The notes: a model not told the origin generated them from the sequence alone. A stretch of DNA of 64,000 nucleotides from Ligilactobacillus faecis (GCF_029889745.1 NZ_CP123639.1:1338501-1402500); one strand, 5' to 3'. Shown: positions 8,724 through 17,484, numbered from the stretch's first letter. A program made the numbers and translations.

Positions 8724-9899
8724 ATGTTTAATAATTTCTTTTTGAAAGAAGTGCTTGAACATTCATTCAATATTCCTGTGCAAGTAACATATGCAAATGG
8801 CAAGACCGAACAGTATGGGGATGGCGAACCGCAAGCAAAAATAACCTTCCACCGAGATATTTCGATGAAAGAACTAGTTCATAATGCTTCTTTGACTTTA
8901 GGAGAAGCATATATGGACAAAGAGATCGAGATCGAAGGATCGATCCAAGACTTGATCACCTCAGCTTATGAATCAGCCGGGAGTTTTTTAAATAATAAAA
9001 AACTCAAACGCTTTTTGCCTAAGCAATCACATACAGAAACGAAGAGCAAGTCAGATGTTCAAAGTCATTATGACATTGGGAACGACTTTTATCGTCTCTG
9101 GTTAGATGAGACAATGACTTATTCATGTGCTTACTTCAAACGACCACAAGATACGCTAGAAGAAGCACAGATCAATAAAGTACACCACATCATCAATAAA
9201 CTTGACCCTAAGCCTGGAAAAACCTTGCTTGATATCGGTTGTGGTTGGGGCACTTTGATGTTGACTGCTTGTAAAGAATATGACCTTAACGTTGTCGGGA
9301 TCACTTTAAGTCAAGAACAATACGACTTTGTGAACCGACGCATCAAAGAAGAAGGACTGGAAGAGCGAGCAACCGTTATTTTAGAAGATTATCGTGAATT
9401 AAAACATGCACCATTTGATTACATTACAAGTGTTGGAATGTTTGAACATGTCGGCAAAGAAAACTTAGGTGAATATTTCAAAAAGATCTCTGAGTATTTG
9501 AAGCCAGATGGGATCGCTTTGATCCACGGGATCACACGCCAACAAGGTGGTGCAGTCAATGCTTGGATCAACAAATATATTTTCCCAGGTGGATATGTCC
9601 CAGGTTTAACAGAAAATATCGAACATATTTTAGATGCTGGGATGCAGGTGACAGATCTAGAAACATTACGCCGCCATTATCAAAAAACTTTAGAGATGTG
9701 GGACCAAAACTTCCGGCGCGTCTTGCCTGAAGTTCAAAAAACACATGATGAGCGTTTTATTCGCATGTGGGATCTTTATTTGCAAGCTTGTGCAGCTTCT
9801 TTTGAATCAGGCAATATCGATGTGATCCAATATTTGATCACCAAAGGGCCAAGTGGCAATAACTTGCCACTGACGCGTGAATATATGTATCAAGCTTAG
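8724..9899 (+). CDS. cfa: Cyclopropane-fatty-acyl-phospholipid synthase
   Basis: Transfers a methylene from S-adenosylmethionine across cis double bonds of membrane phospholipid acyl chains, giving cyclopropane fatty acids that protect against acid and ethanol. The SAM-binding loop is [12 protein letters not shown] near residue 166. The preceding [17 protein letters not shown] and the later [15 protein letters not shown] are family hallmarks. 391 residues is full length. An extended -10, TGT-TAGAAT, at 8674-8682 gives it its own promoter. The 3' side is followed by a weak hairpin and then an IS element. Confidence 0.95.
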   Translation: MFNNFFLKEVLEHSFNIPVQVTYANGKTEQYGDGEPQAKITFHRDISMKELVHNASLTLGEAYMDKEIEIEGSIQDLITSAYESAGSFLNNKKLKRFLPKQSHTETKSKSDVQSHYDIGNDFYRLWLDETMTYSCAYFKRPQDTLEEAQINKVHHIINKLDPKPGKTLLDIGCGWGTLMLTACKEYDLNVVGITLSQEQYDFVNRRIKEEGLEERATVILEDYRELKHAPFDYITSVGMFEHVGKENLGEYFKKISEYLKPDGIALIHGITRQQGGAVNAWINKYIFPGGYVPGLTENIEHILDAGMQVTDLETLRRHYQKTLEMWDQNFRRVLPEVQKTHDERFIRMWDLYLQACAASFESGNIDVIQYLITKGPSGNNLPLTREYMYQA

Positions 9900-9903
9900 T
9901 TTT

Positions 9904-9929
9904 AAAGGAAAGTCGCTGTGACTTCCTTT
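9904..9929 (+). terminator. Weak terminator-like hairpin after cfa
   Basis: AAAGGAAAGTC pairs with GACTTCCTTT apart from one bulge, but only a short T-rich tail follows. The remaining bases up to the IS at 10042 show no convincing gene; the only open frame there is about 30 codons with no recognisable similarity. Confidence 0.5.
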
Positions 9930-10082
9930 ATTAAAGAGTTGAGATCCATCATAACGGGCGCGATCATCAGCAAAGAGTATGTGTTGCGGTCAGAGATTAT
10001 TATGTGGAAGTAGACAATAAGAGAAAAAATAAATAGTTAAAAAGATGGGGCTGGGAAAAAACTCAGTTCTAATAAAGAAAGA

Positions 10083-10116
10083 GGCTCACGTCGAATTTTT
10101 TCAACGTGAGCCTTTT
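10083..10116 (+). terminator. Hairpin terminator inside left end of IS1182 copy 1
   Basis: GGCTCACGT pairs with ACGTGAGCC, the stem continuing after one mismatch, and is followed by TTTT. It lies between the left repeat and the transposase start, where it would stop transcription entering from cfa. Confidence 0.7.
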
Positions 10117-10176
10117 CATATGATCGATCTCTTGCTAATATTAAGTTGTCCAAAAATAATAAAGGAGAGACCTACC

Positions 10177-11844
10177 ATGTATAAAAATTATAACACATCT
10201 GAATTAGAATTGGATATCACTTATTCAATGAAATTACCTGCTGATCATATTGCTGTTTTGATCAGTCATTTTGTTGATTCGATCCCCCAAGATATTCTTT
10301 TAGAGGACACTTCACATACCGGTCGTCCAGCTTTTCATCCAGCTATGCTTTTAAAAATGACTTTATTTGCTTACCATGAATCCGTCTTTTCTGGTAGAAA
10401 GATCGCTAAATTGAATCAATACTATCTTCCAATGATGTGGTTAAGCGGAAATACTTCTGTTAGTTATAAGACTATCAATAACTTCCGGTCAAGTGATCAT
10501 GCTAAAGAAATCATCGAAAAAGCCTTTGTGCTGTTTACCTTGCTTCTATCTAAAAATGGTATGTTAGATGCCGATGAAGCTTTATTTATTGATGGTACTA
10601 AATTAGAAGCTGATGCTAATCGCTATAGTTTTACCTGGAAAAATGCTTCTGATAAGTTTGAAAAGTCGCTTGATGAAAGAGTAGCTAAGACCTATGACGA
10701 GCTGATCCAACACCAAGTTGATATCGCTATTTCAAAAGATATGCTGGGGTCCAGTGATGCGATAAAGGAGCTTATTAAGGGGACCGATCTTAAATTAGAT
10801 GCGATTGAAGAAGATATCGCTACTGAACCTAAAGTCATAAAAGGTGGTTCAAAAAATAAGCGAGCTCGTCGAAGACTAAAAAGCATCAAACGCAAACTCC
10901 AAACTGATCTTCTGCCAAGAAAAGAAAGATACGAACGTAATAGGAAGATCTTTCAGGGACGAAATAGCTTCTCAAAAACAGATAATGACGCTACTTTTAT
11001 GCGTTTAAAGGAAGATCATATGAAAAATGGGCAACTAAAGCCTGCTTACAATTTACAGATCGCGACTAGCGGTCGCTTTGTCCTACATTATGATATATTT
11101 CCTAACCCAACGGACACACGGACATTAGTGCCATTTTTAAAATCTTTTACTAACTTAGAACTATTCAAATATATAGTGGCGGACGCTGGATATGGGAATG
11201 AAGCTAACTATCAGGCTGTTACTGATATGTTTGAAAAAATTCCCTTGATGCCCTATCCAATGTATCAAAAAGAACAGAGTCGCAAATACAAAAAAGATCC
11301 ACGCAATATCAAAAATTGGACATATCATGCAGAAGATGATTATTATACAGATCCTGACGGTGTAGTATTTAAGTTTCAAAGATACAGTTCAAGTGTGGAC
11401 AAATATGGATTCAAAAGAAACTTTAAAGTTTACGTAGCTGATGTTTTCCAGGCCACTAAAGAACTTGAAAACTTAGCTAAGACACCTAAGGGCTATCAGC
11501 GAACTAAAGCCATAAATTATAACTGGGAATTTTTTAAAAATAGTGCCGCAGAAGACCTTTCAAGTGAAAAGGGTTCAAAGATCTACGCGAGAAGACGTAC
11601 AGATGTTGAAACCATTTTCGGAGATATGAAGGGTAATTTTGGCGTACGCCGAGTACATGTTAGAGGAGAGAAAGCAGTTCGAAATGAGATCGGACTGATA
11701 CTTTTGACGATCAATATATCAAAATTATGGCACCTATTCAAAGAAATAGGGGGAGGATTTTTGAAAAAACGATCCGAAAACAAGCATAAAAGAAAAATAC
11801 CTGATCAAATTTCTCAAAAACGAGATTTGATCAGGTATTTTTAG
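10177..11844 (+). CDS. IS1182-family DDE transposase
   Basis: 555-residue transposase. The start at ATG 10177 is chosen because AAAGGAGAG precedes it; the longer open frame begins inside the terminal repeat and is unlikely. An N-terminal helical domain contains FHPAMLLKMTLFAYHESVFSG. Catalytic acidic residues fit LFIDGTKLEADANRYSF, YIVADAGYGNE and VETIFGDMKGNFGVRR. The frame is intact, so the element may be active. The last codons overlap the terminator hairpin at 11793-11842. Confidence 0.92.
   Translation: MYKNYNTSELELDITYSMKLPADHIAVLISHFVDSIPQDILLEDTSHTGRPAFHPAMLLKMTLFAYHESVFSGRKIAKLNQYYLPMMWLSGNTSVSYKTINNFRSSDHAKEIIEKAFVLFTLLLSKNGMLDADEALFIDGTKLEADANRYSFTWKNASDKFEKSLDERVAKTYDELIQHQVDIAISKDMLGSSDAIKELIKGTDLKLDAIEEDIATEPKVIKGGSKNKRARRRLKSIKRKLQTDLLPRKERYERNRKIFQGRNSFSKTDNDATFMRLKEDHMKNGQLKPAYNLQIATSGRFVLHYDIFPNPTDTRTLVPFLKSFTNLELFKYIVADAGYGNEANYQAVTDMFEKIPLMPYPMYQKEQSRKYKKDPRNIKNWTYHAEDDYYTDPDGVVFKFQRYSSSVDKYGFKRNFKVYVADVFQATKELENLAKTPKGYQRTKAINYNWEFFKNSAAEDLSSEKGSKIYARRRTDVETIFGDMKGNFGVRRVHVRGEKAVRNEIGLILLTINISKLWHLFKEIGGGFLKKRSENKHKRKIPDQISQKRDLIRYF
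11793..11842. terminator. Bidirectional terminator at right end of IS1182 copy 1
   Basis: Perfect 18-bp stem (11793-11810 with 11825-11842) with a 14-nt loop. The T-tract on the plus side is part of the stem; on the minus side TTTTTCTTTT follows. It can end both the transposase mRNA and the dedA mRNA arriving from the other side. Confidence 0.8.
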
Positions 11845-11881
11845 TTCAGGCTAGTAGTTTTTTCCCAGCCCCATCTTAGTT

Positions 11882-12490
11882 TTAAGATCTTTTGCGTAAA
11901 AAGAAGTAGCCACCGCCGACAAATACAAAGGCTAAGATGATGACTGCAACTAAAGAGTATGTCTCAAGGAGTGCCACGATCTGTGGCCAAGCCGAGCCGG
12001 CCATACGCCCAACGATGATCAAAACAAAGTTCCAGATCAAAGTCCCAAGCGTTGTGAGTAAGATGAAATTACCAAAGCGATAATGAGTCATCCCCGCTGG
12101 GATCGAGATCAAAGAGCGTACTACTGGGACAAAGCGCCCAAAAAACAAAGCTGCGATCCCGTGACGTTTAAAAAAGTCAGTTGCTTTATTCAGATCAGCT
12201 GGTTTAAAGTGGAGGACTTTACCGATCCGTCCATGTAGTAGCTTTTCTAACCGTTCGACTGATAAAAAGTGACCGATAGCATATAACGCCATCGCGCCAA
12301 GAACAGCCCCGATCGTAGCTGCAATGACAGCTCCAAAGATATTCAAACCAGCGGTAAGTGTCAAAAATCCCGTGAAAGTCAAAATGACTTCTGAAGGGAT
12401 CGGGGGAAATACATTTTCAAGGGCAATCAGCAGTGCGATCGCAAGATAACCATATTGTCCGATCAAGTCGGTCATGACTGTTGTGTCCAT
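11882..12490 (-). CDS. DedA family membrane protein (VTT domain)
   Basis: DedA/SNARE-associated family membrane protein, 202 residues. The family motif ENVFPPIPSEVIL is near residue 25, and FFGRFVPVVRSLISIPAG near 117 with its conserved Arg residues is the other hallmark. Four to five membrane segments. Members of this family have been shown to return undecaprenyl phosphate across the membrane (UptA type); whether this one does is inference, but the next gene upstream is uppP, which makes the same carrier lipid. The stop codon is 5 bp from the IS1182 element. Confidence 0.88.
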   Translation of the reverse strand: MDTTVMTDLIGQYGYLAIALLIALENVFPPIPSEVILTFTGFLTLTAGLNIFGAVIAATIGAVLGAMALYAIGHFLSVERLEKLLHGRIGKVLHFKPADLNKATDFFKRHGIAALFFGRFVPVVRSLISIPAGMTHYRFGNFILLTTLGTLIWNFVLIIVGRMAGSAWPQIVALLETYSLVAVIILAFVFVGGGYFFLRKRS

Positions 12491-12585
12491 TTGATCCTCC
12501 GTCGTTAAATGACATGTTTATTTTATTATGATTTTAGCGAGAAAACATTGAAAAAACAATTTTAAAGTCGAGATTTTCCAAAAAA

Positions 12586-12618
12586 TTAAAAAAGATCGAA
12601 AAGTCGAACTTTTCGATC
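12586..12618 (-). terminator. Terminator of uppP
   Basis: On the minus strand GATCGAAAAGT / ACTTTTCGATC forms an 11-bp stem with a 3-nt loop, followed by a T-run. It separates uppP from dedA, so the two are separate transcripts. Confidence 0.85.
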
Positions 12619-12625
12619 CATCAAG

Positions 12626-13465
12626 CTATTTAAGCCAAAAATATAAAATAACTAAAATACCTAAAACGATCCGATACCAGCCAAAGACTTTGAAAGTATG
12701 TTTTTTGATATATTGCATCAAGAATTTGATCGCAATGATCGAAGTAATGAAGGCTGTTACTAATCCGACAGCTAGGATCAAAGCTTCTAGCGGAGTAAAG
12801 ACGAGCCCAAATTTAACGAGCTTGAAAAGAGCTGCACCAAACATAACAGGGATCGCTAAGAAGAACGTAAATTCAGTTGCGACTGTACGCGAAACGCCTA
12901 AGAGCAAAGCTCCGACGATCGTTGCACCTGAACGTGATGTTCCGGGGAAGATCGCAGCGATCAATTGGAAAAAACCGATCAAGATCACTGTGTAATAAGA
13001 TAACTCAGCGATCGAAGTGATCTTTGGTTGCTTATGCTTATGAGCATCTTCGATCCAGATAAAGGCGATCCCAAAAACGATCAAAGCGATCGCAACACAA
13101 GTTGGATTATAAAAGAGACGTTCAAACGTATCATTGAAGGCAACGCCGATGATCCCGGCTGGGAGGCAAGCAATAAAGATCTTGAACCACATGATCATGA
13201 TATCACGATCCATAAAGCGCCAAACGCCACGTTCGTTTGGACGCGCTTTATGGAACGGCCAGATCTTGTGCCAATAGATCACAACGACAGCTAAGATCGC
13301 ACCTAGTTGGATCACGACTTCAAACATACTGTAAAAGGACTTGGAAACATCGAGCTTAACAAATTGGTCAAGTAAGATCATATGCCCGGTACTACTGATC
13401 GGGAGCCATTCCGTGATCCCTTCGACAAGCCCAAAGAGGAAGGCTTTTAAGATTTCAATCAACAT
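12626..13465 (-). CDS. uppP: Undecaprenyl-diphosphatase
   Basis: Integral membrane phosphatase (BacA type) that turns undecaprenyl diphosphate into the monophosphate used as carrier in peptidoglycan and teichoic acid synthesis; it also gives bacitracin resistance. Both signature regions are present: EGITEWLPISSTGHMIL near residues 15-31 with the catalytic Glu and His, and FPGTSRSGATIVGALLLG near 169 with the catalytic Arg. 279 residues, about eight spans. AAGGAATTTT precedes the ATG. A terminator follows. Confidence 0.96.
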   Translation of the reverse strand: MLIEILKAFLFGLVEGITEWLPISSTGHMILLDQFVKLDVSKSFYSMFEVVIQLGAILAVVVIYWHKIWPFHKARPNERGVWRFMDRDIMIMWFKIFIACLPAGIIGVAFNDTFERLFYNPTCVAIALIVFGIAFIWIEDAHKHKQPKITSIAELSYYTVILIGFFQLIAAIFPGTSRSGATIVGALLLGVSRTVATEFTFFLAIPVMFGAALFKLVKFGLVFTPLEALILAVGLVTAFITSIIAIKFLMQYIKKHTFKVFGWYRIVLGILVILYFWLK

Positions 13466-13606
13466 TTTTGAAAATTCCTTTCGTAAAATTACAGATCTTT
13501 TTCATTATATGCCATGATCTGCGATGTGACAAGAAAGCTTCTCAGATGGTTTTGCTCTTTAGGTGTGATATAGTTAAGGTAAATTTGATGGATCAAAGGT
13601 GAGTAA

Positions 13607-14071
13607 ATGACAGAACAAATTGAGATCAGCAATGCTGAATGGGAGATCATGCGGGTGATCTGGACGCTAGGTCACGCAACAAGTCGGCAAGTGATCGAGG
13701 TTATGAAGAAAAAAAAGGCGTGGAAAGAAGCAACGACTAAGACGCTTCTACGTCGCTTAGTTGCTAAAAAAGCATTAGTAGCTAAAAAAGAAAAGCGCGC
13801 GTTTCTTTATGAACCCTTGATCGCAGAACAAGCGACGATCAACGCGCAATTAGCTCAAAATTTTGCCAATATTTGTCAAATGCATCAAGGCAAGACGCTA
13901 GCTTATTTAGTAGATAATCTGACTTTGACGAAAGCTGATATCGAGCTTTTACAGCAAAAATTGACCGCTAAGCAACTAAATGCGCCGTTGACCCTAGCAT
14001 GTGATTGTATTCCAAGCGAAGTTACATCAGTTTCAGAGCACGATTGTTGTACACTAGAAAATGATGTTTAG
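13607..14071 (+). CDS. CopY/BlaI-type winged-helix repressor
   Basis: Penicillinase-repressor fold protein, 154 residues. The winged helix occupies residues 6-75 (AEWEIMRVIWTLGHATSRQVIEVM and TKTLLRRLVAKKALV). The tail has CDC near 137 and DCC near 147. This resembles, but does not exactly match, the CxC-x4-CxC copper/zinc motif of CopY. I see no copper ATPase or chaperone gene nearby and no TACANNTGTA box in the upstream 140 bp. A copper-responsive role is therefore only a guess. AAAGGTGAG precedes the ATG. Confidence 0.75.
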   Translation: MTEQIEISNAEWEIMRVIWTLGHATSRQVIEVMKKKKAWKEATTKTLLRRLVAKKALVAKKEKRAFLYEPLIAEQATINAQLAQNFANICQMHQGKTLAYLVDNLTLTKADIELLQQKLTAKQLNAPLTLACDCIPSEVTSVSEHDCCTLENDV

Positions 14072-14110
14072 GACAGCCTAATTTTTTCTTTCGGATATTT
14101 TAAAATGTGG

Positions 14111-14116
14111 TATACT
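14111..14116 (+). promoter_or_regulatory. Extended -10 of the uspA gene
   Basis: TGG-TATACT is a good extended -10 box 40 bp upstream of the UspA start. No convincing -35 is visible, as is common with extended -10 promoters. Confidence 0.55.
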
Positions 14117-14155
14117 AAAAACGGTAACAATAATTATAGAATGGGATGATTGATT

Positions 14156-14599
14156 ATGGATAAAGAACCGATCAAAAACATCAAAAAGATCTTGGTCGGG
14201 GTCGATGACTCTGAAGATGCACAACTGGCTTTTCGAGTTGCTATGCGTCGGGCCTTAGACTTGAATGCAACTTTGTGTATCACGTCGATCTTAGAGTCTG
14301 ATGAGATGAATGTTTTTCAAGCATTGAGTGCTGATTATGTTCATGGTGAACGCCAAGCACTCGAAGAACATGTTGAAGCTTATCGTAAAGTTGCTCTTAA
14401 AGCAGGTATCAAGCATGTTGAAGTCGTGATCGCAGAAGGTGATGCAGGCGAAACGATCATCAAAAAAGTGATCCCAAAAGTTGAACCCGACCTCTTGATC
14501 ATTGGTGCTTTATCTAAAAAGGGCGTAAAGAAATTCTTTGGTTCACAAGCCGCTTATATGGCAAAACACGCACCGATCTCAGTTCTTGTTGTGCGTTAA
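14156..14599 (+). CDS. Universal stress protein, UspA family
   Basis: Single UspA domain, about 147 residues. The N-terminal strand KKILVGVDDSEDAQLAF is typical. The C-terminal ATP-binding signature is partly kept as GALSKKGVKKFFGSQAAYM (normally GxxGxxxxxxGS) followed by ISVLVVR; the first glycine positions are altered, so ATP binding is uncertain. ATG 14156 is preferred over an upstream in-frame TTG because GGGATGAT is well spaced for it. It has its own promoter and terminator. Confidence 0.88.
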   Translation: MDKEPIKNIKKILVGVDDSEDAQLAFRVAMRRALDLNATLCITSILESDEMNVFQALSADYVHGERQALEEHVEAYRKVALKAGIKHVEVVIAEGDAGETIIKKVIPKVEPDLLIIGALSKKGVKKFFGSQAAYMAKHAPISVLVVR

Positions 14600-14628
14600 G
14601 AGCCGAAAAAGATGCGATATTAGTATGT

Positions 14629-14675
14629 AAGGTAGTGATGAAGTAAGATATTTGTTACTTTATCACTGCCTTTTT
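14629..14675 (+). terminator. Terminator of uspA gene
   Basis: Long hairpin, AAGGTAGTGAT...AAGTAA pairing with TTACTT...ATCACTGCCTT, followed by TTTTT. Confidence 0.85.
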
Positions 14676-14759
14676 GGGCTAGATCAGCTTGAATAAAGGG
14701 GAAAACTTAGCTAAGATAATAGTAACTTACAGTTTAAGAAAGGGGATATTGAAGCTCAA

Positions 14760-15284
14760 ATGAAAAAACACCGCGAAGAAAAGTCGATAACTTTAGCATT
14801 AGCTTTACGTGAACTTTTAAAACATGACCCGATCGAAAAGATCACAGTCGACCAGATCTGCCGTGAAGCGGCTGTCCATCGAAGTACGTTTTATCGCTAT
14901 TTTCAAGATAAATATGACCTTTTGAACTATGCTTTTGATAAGATTTGGCTGGAAAAGATCGATGAAGATGATATCGTTGATTCGATCATCTTATTGATCT
15001 TTAAGGAAAAAGATATCTTTCGGAATATTTCGATCAATAATAATAACAATTTATTATATTGGATCATGGTCGAAATGGTCACCGAAAAGATTTTAGTTGC
15101 AAGTCAAAATGACCGTTTGCACAATATTAAATGGATCGAAGAAACCGTGTTGCAGGCTACTGATCCTAAATTAGCAGCCAATATGATCGCGGGGGCTTTT
15201 TTGACGCTTTTATTTGAATGGGTCGATAGTAATTATCAAATGGATCCAAAAGAACTAAGTGATTTTGTGCGGCATCTGCACTGA
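14760..15284 (+). CDS. TetR/AcrR family transcriptional regulator
   Basis: 174-residue one-component repressor. The helix-turn-helix is at residues 25-50 (KITVDQICREAAVHRSTFYRYFQDKYDLL), which is textbook TetR. The C-terminal ligand domain is short and of the DhaS/TetR_C type common in lactobacilli. AAAGGGGATA lies about 14 bp from the ATG, rather far. It is flanked by uspA and a MarR gene, with no obvious target operon facing it. Confidence 0.88.
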   Translation: MKKHREEKSITLALALRELLKHDPIEKITVDQICREAAVHRSTFYRYFQDKYDLLNYAFDKIWLEKIDEDDIVDSIILLIFKEKDIFRNISINNNNNLLYWIMVEMVTEKILVASQNDRLHNIKWIEETVLQATDPKLAANMIAGAFLTLLFEWVDSNYQMDPKELSDFVRHLH

Positions 15285-15318
15285 TTGGGCTTTGAAGAAA
15301 TAAATTTATCCATAATCT

Positions 15319-15380
15319 TTTACTTTCTTTTTAGAATAAGGTACAATATGATTGCTATTAGTATAGTTATTATTATACTA
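15319..15380 (+). promoter_or_regulatory. Promoter and dyad operator of the MarR gene
   Basis: TTTACT (15319-15324) and TACAAT (15342-15347) are spaced by 17 bp. Just downstream, TAGTATA (15359-15365) and TATACTA (15374-15380) form an inverted repeat separated by 8 bp. Its place over the first transcribed bases fits MarR autoregulation. The leader between it and the MarR start (about 120 nt) shows nothing else clear. Confidence 0.55.
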
Positions 15381-15499
15381 TCTACAAGGGGTGTGTCATG
15401 TGACTTTTACATCGATGAAGTGCATGGCAGTAGAATAGCATGTCAGTTTTATTGCTAGATTTAGAGTTTTGCACTCATTGATCTAAAAGGGGGCTAATT

Positions 15500-15946
15500 A
15501 TGATGAGTACATTGCAAAAGATGACGACAAACTTATGTCAAGTTTTGCGTTTGCACGAATACCGCAACAGCGGCACACCAGAATTGGAAAAACTAGGAGC
15601 GATCGATATTTACTACTTGGAAGCGATCTATCAGCTAAAAGATCCAACGATCGGGACGATCTCGAAGCTGTTAGGCCAATCGACACCAAATACGAACTAT
15701 CATATCAAAAAGCTCCTGAGTTTAGGATTGATCAAAAAAAGGTTAGATGATGAAGATCATCGGGTAACACATCTTTCAGTAACTGAAAAGTATCATGCGG
15801 CCTTGGAGTCTAACTCGGAATTTTGGGCTAATTTGCAAGGTCGTTTAGAGGAAACGGTTTCTGCTCGTGATCTTGCTGTTTTTCAGCGGATCATGCGCCA
15901 ACTAGTTGAAGTACTTGAAGAAGAAACGATGCTAAATGAACTTTGA
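15500..15946 (+). CDS. MarR family transcriptional regulator
   Basis: 148-residue winged-helix regulator. The recognition part is TIGTISKLLGQSTPNTNYHIKKLLSLGLIKKRLDDEDHRVTH shortened to its key elements: helix LLGQSTPN, then the wing DDEDHR (about residues 83-88). GGGGGCTAA precedes the start. It sits in front of a flavin reductase-like gene on the same strand, with a terminator between them, so it may regulate that gene from its own unit. The ligand is unknown. Confidence 0.85.
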   Translation: MMSTLQKMTTNLCQVLRLHEYRNSGTPELEKLGAIDIYYLEAIYQLKDPTIGTISKLLGQSTPNTNYHIKKLLSLGLIKKRLDDEDHRVTHLSVTEKYHAALESNSEFWANLQGRLEETVSARDLAVFQRIMRQLVEVLEEETMLNEL

Positions 15947-15992
15947 GAGCTAACGGCAAAGTTTGCTTGATAAACACCAAAACTGAAAAGGC

Positions 15993-16025
15993 AAAGAGTG
16001 TTTCAAAGAGAAGCACTCTTTTTTT
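15993..16025 (+). terminator. Terminator of the MarR gene
   Basis: AAAGAGTG / CACTCTTT stem, extended inward by GTTTC / GAAGC pairing, followed by T7. Confidence 0.85.
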
Positions 16026-16027
16026 GC

Positions 16028-16057
16028 TTGGCAAGTATTATTTAGATGTACTATGAT
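16028..16057 (+). promoter_or_regulatory. Promoter of the flavin reductase gene
   Basis: TTGGCA (16028-16033), an 18-bp spacer, TATGAT (16052-16057), then AGGGGGA before the GTG start. Confidence 0.5.
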
Positions 16058-16089
16058 AAAAGTATCAATAATTTAGGGGGATCTGTATC

Positions 16090-17484
16090 GTGACAGAAAA
16101 ATTCCAGTTTGAACCAAGTGAGCCAGCGACTTTAGCTGATCACTATGATCTAGTTATTATCGGCTCAGGAGGAGCGGGACTTGTCAGTGCGCTCCAAGCT
16201 CGGGAATTAGGCTTGCATCCAGTCGTTTTAGAAAAAATGCCGACCCTTGGCGGGAATACGATCAAAGCTTCCTCAGGGATGAATGCAGCTGAGACAAACG
16301 TCCAGTTACGGCAAGGGATCGTTGATAGTTTTGCTGAATTTTATGAAGAGACGTTCCAAGGTGGTGGACGCCTGAACGATCCGGCTCTTTTAGAGTATTT
16401 CACGACACACAGTGGGCAAGCGATCGACTGGCTTCGATTGCATGGGATCTTTTTAAATGATCTAACGCTGACAGGTGGAATGAAGAAAAAACGTGCGCAT
16501 CGCCCTGAAAGTACTGCTCCAGTTGGAGCATATCTGATCAACAATCTTCTTTGGCTTTTAGCACAAGTCAAGATCCCAGTTTATACAAATACAAGAGTGA
16601 CTGAATTGTTAAAAGATGAAACAGGGAAGATCAAAGGTGTCAAAGTTGAGCTCTTAGGTAGTGAAAAAATTTTAAAAACGAAAGCTGTCGTTTTAGCGAC
16701 TGGTGGTTTTGGTGCTTCTAAACAATTACTTAAACGTTATCGTCCTGAATTGGCTGAATATCAAACGACTAATCAAAGTGGAGCGACAGGAGATGGGATC
16801 TTTTTAGGCGCTGAGATCGGAGCGCAACCGATCCAAATGGAATTAGTCCAGATCCATCCGACTGTGCAACAAGACACGGAAAAAGTCTTTTTGATCGGTG
16901 AAGCTGTCCGTGGTGAAGGCGCGATCTTAGTTGATCAATTTGGCGAACGGTTTACTGATGAATTAGGGACGCGCAGAGTTGTTTCACAAAAGATCACAGC
17001 TTTACCTGAAAGGTCAGCCTATTTGATCTATGACCAAGCTGTCAAAGAACGGGTCAAAGCGTTAGCCTTTTATGAAGCTAAAGGGCTCGTGCTTAGGTCA
17101 GATACTTTAACAGAACTAGCCGCTAAATTAGAATTAAATGCCAGTGTCCTAGAAGATACGCTTCGTCAGTGGAATACTGCCGTTGAAACTGGGGTCGATG
17201 TCCGCTTTGGCAGAACGACAGGAATGACGCATAAGTTAGCCCAAGCACCATACTATGCGATCCATGTAGCTCCAGCAGTCCACTACACGATGGGTGGATT
17301 ACATATCGACCAAAAAGCACGTGTGCTAGATCGAAATGGGGCTGTGATCCCAGGATTATTTGCTGCCGGTGAAGTTACTGGTGGATTACATGGAAATAAC
17401 CGGATCGGCGGAAACTCGATCGCAGAGACTGTTGTTTTTGGGCGCCAAGCTGCTCAACAAGCTGCCGTCTATTTAGAAGATTAA
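16090..17484 (+). CDS. FAD-dependent fumarate/urocanate reductase-like flavoprotein
   Basis: 464-residue member of the FAD_binding_2 (flavocytochrome c / fumarate reductase flavoprotein) family. FAD dinucleotide motif YDLVIIGSGGAGLVSALQA is at residues 19-37. Substrate-domain features are HPESTAPVGAYLINNL near 138, HPTVQQD near 256, and HYTMGGLHID near 398. The C-terminal FAD contact is LHGNNRIGGNSIAETVVFG near 434. There is no heme or FMN-attachment domain, so it is a stand-alone soluble subunit; the electron donor is unknown. GTG start with AGGGGGA. The adjacent MarR gene may regulate it. A fumarate-like acceptor (fumarate, urocanate, acrylate-type) is inferred from the family. Confidence 0.82.
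   Translation: MTEKFQFEPSEPATLADHYDLVIIGSGGAGLVSALQARELGLHPVVLEKMPTLGGNTIKASSGMNAAETNVQLRQGIVDSFAEFYEETFQGGGRLNDPALLEYFTTHSGQAIDWLRLHGIFLNDLTLTGGMKKKRAHRPESTAPVGAYLINNLLWLLAQVKIPVYTNTRVTELLKDETGKIKGVKVELLGSEKILKTKAVVLATGGFGASKQLLKRYRPELAEYQTTNQSGATGDGIFLGAEIGAQPIQMELVQIHPTVQQDTEKVFLIGEAVRGEGAILVDQFGERFTDELGTRRVVSQKITALPERSAYLIYDQAVKERVKALAFYEAKGLVLRSDTLTELAAKLELNASVLEDTLRQWNTAVETGVDVRFGRTTGMTHKLAQAPYYAIHVAPAVHYTMGGLHIDQKARVLDRNGAVIPGLFAAGEVTGGLHGNNRIGGNSIAETVVFGRQAAQQAAVYLED

Larger units (their letters stand above)
10042..11877 (+). mobile_element. IS1182-family insertion sequence, copy 1
   Basis: 1,836-bp element bounded by perfect 22-bp inverted repeats at 10042-10063 and 11856-11877 (both start AAGATGGGGCTGGG reading inward). 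It contains one transposase gene, a hairpin just inside the left end and an 18-bp terminator hairpin at the right end. No clear target duplication is visible. It lies between cfa and dedA; its right end is 5 bp from the dedA stop codon, so it has probably displaced the original dedA terminator. Confidence 0.9.

Noticed and set aside
9931-10041. A short open frame (…VAVRDYYVEVDNKR…) between cfa and the IS
   Set aside because: Only about 30 codons, no start with a ribosome site, no similarity I recognise.
10034-11881. AGTT as a 4-bp target duplication of IS1182 copy 1
   Set aside because: It would need three extra A bases between the left copy and the terminal repeat; too short to separate from chance in AT-rich flanks.
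13481-13606. cop box upstream of the CopY-like gene
   Set aside because: No TACANNTGTA or close variant found.
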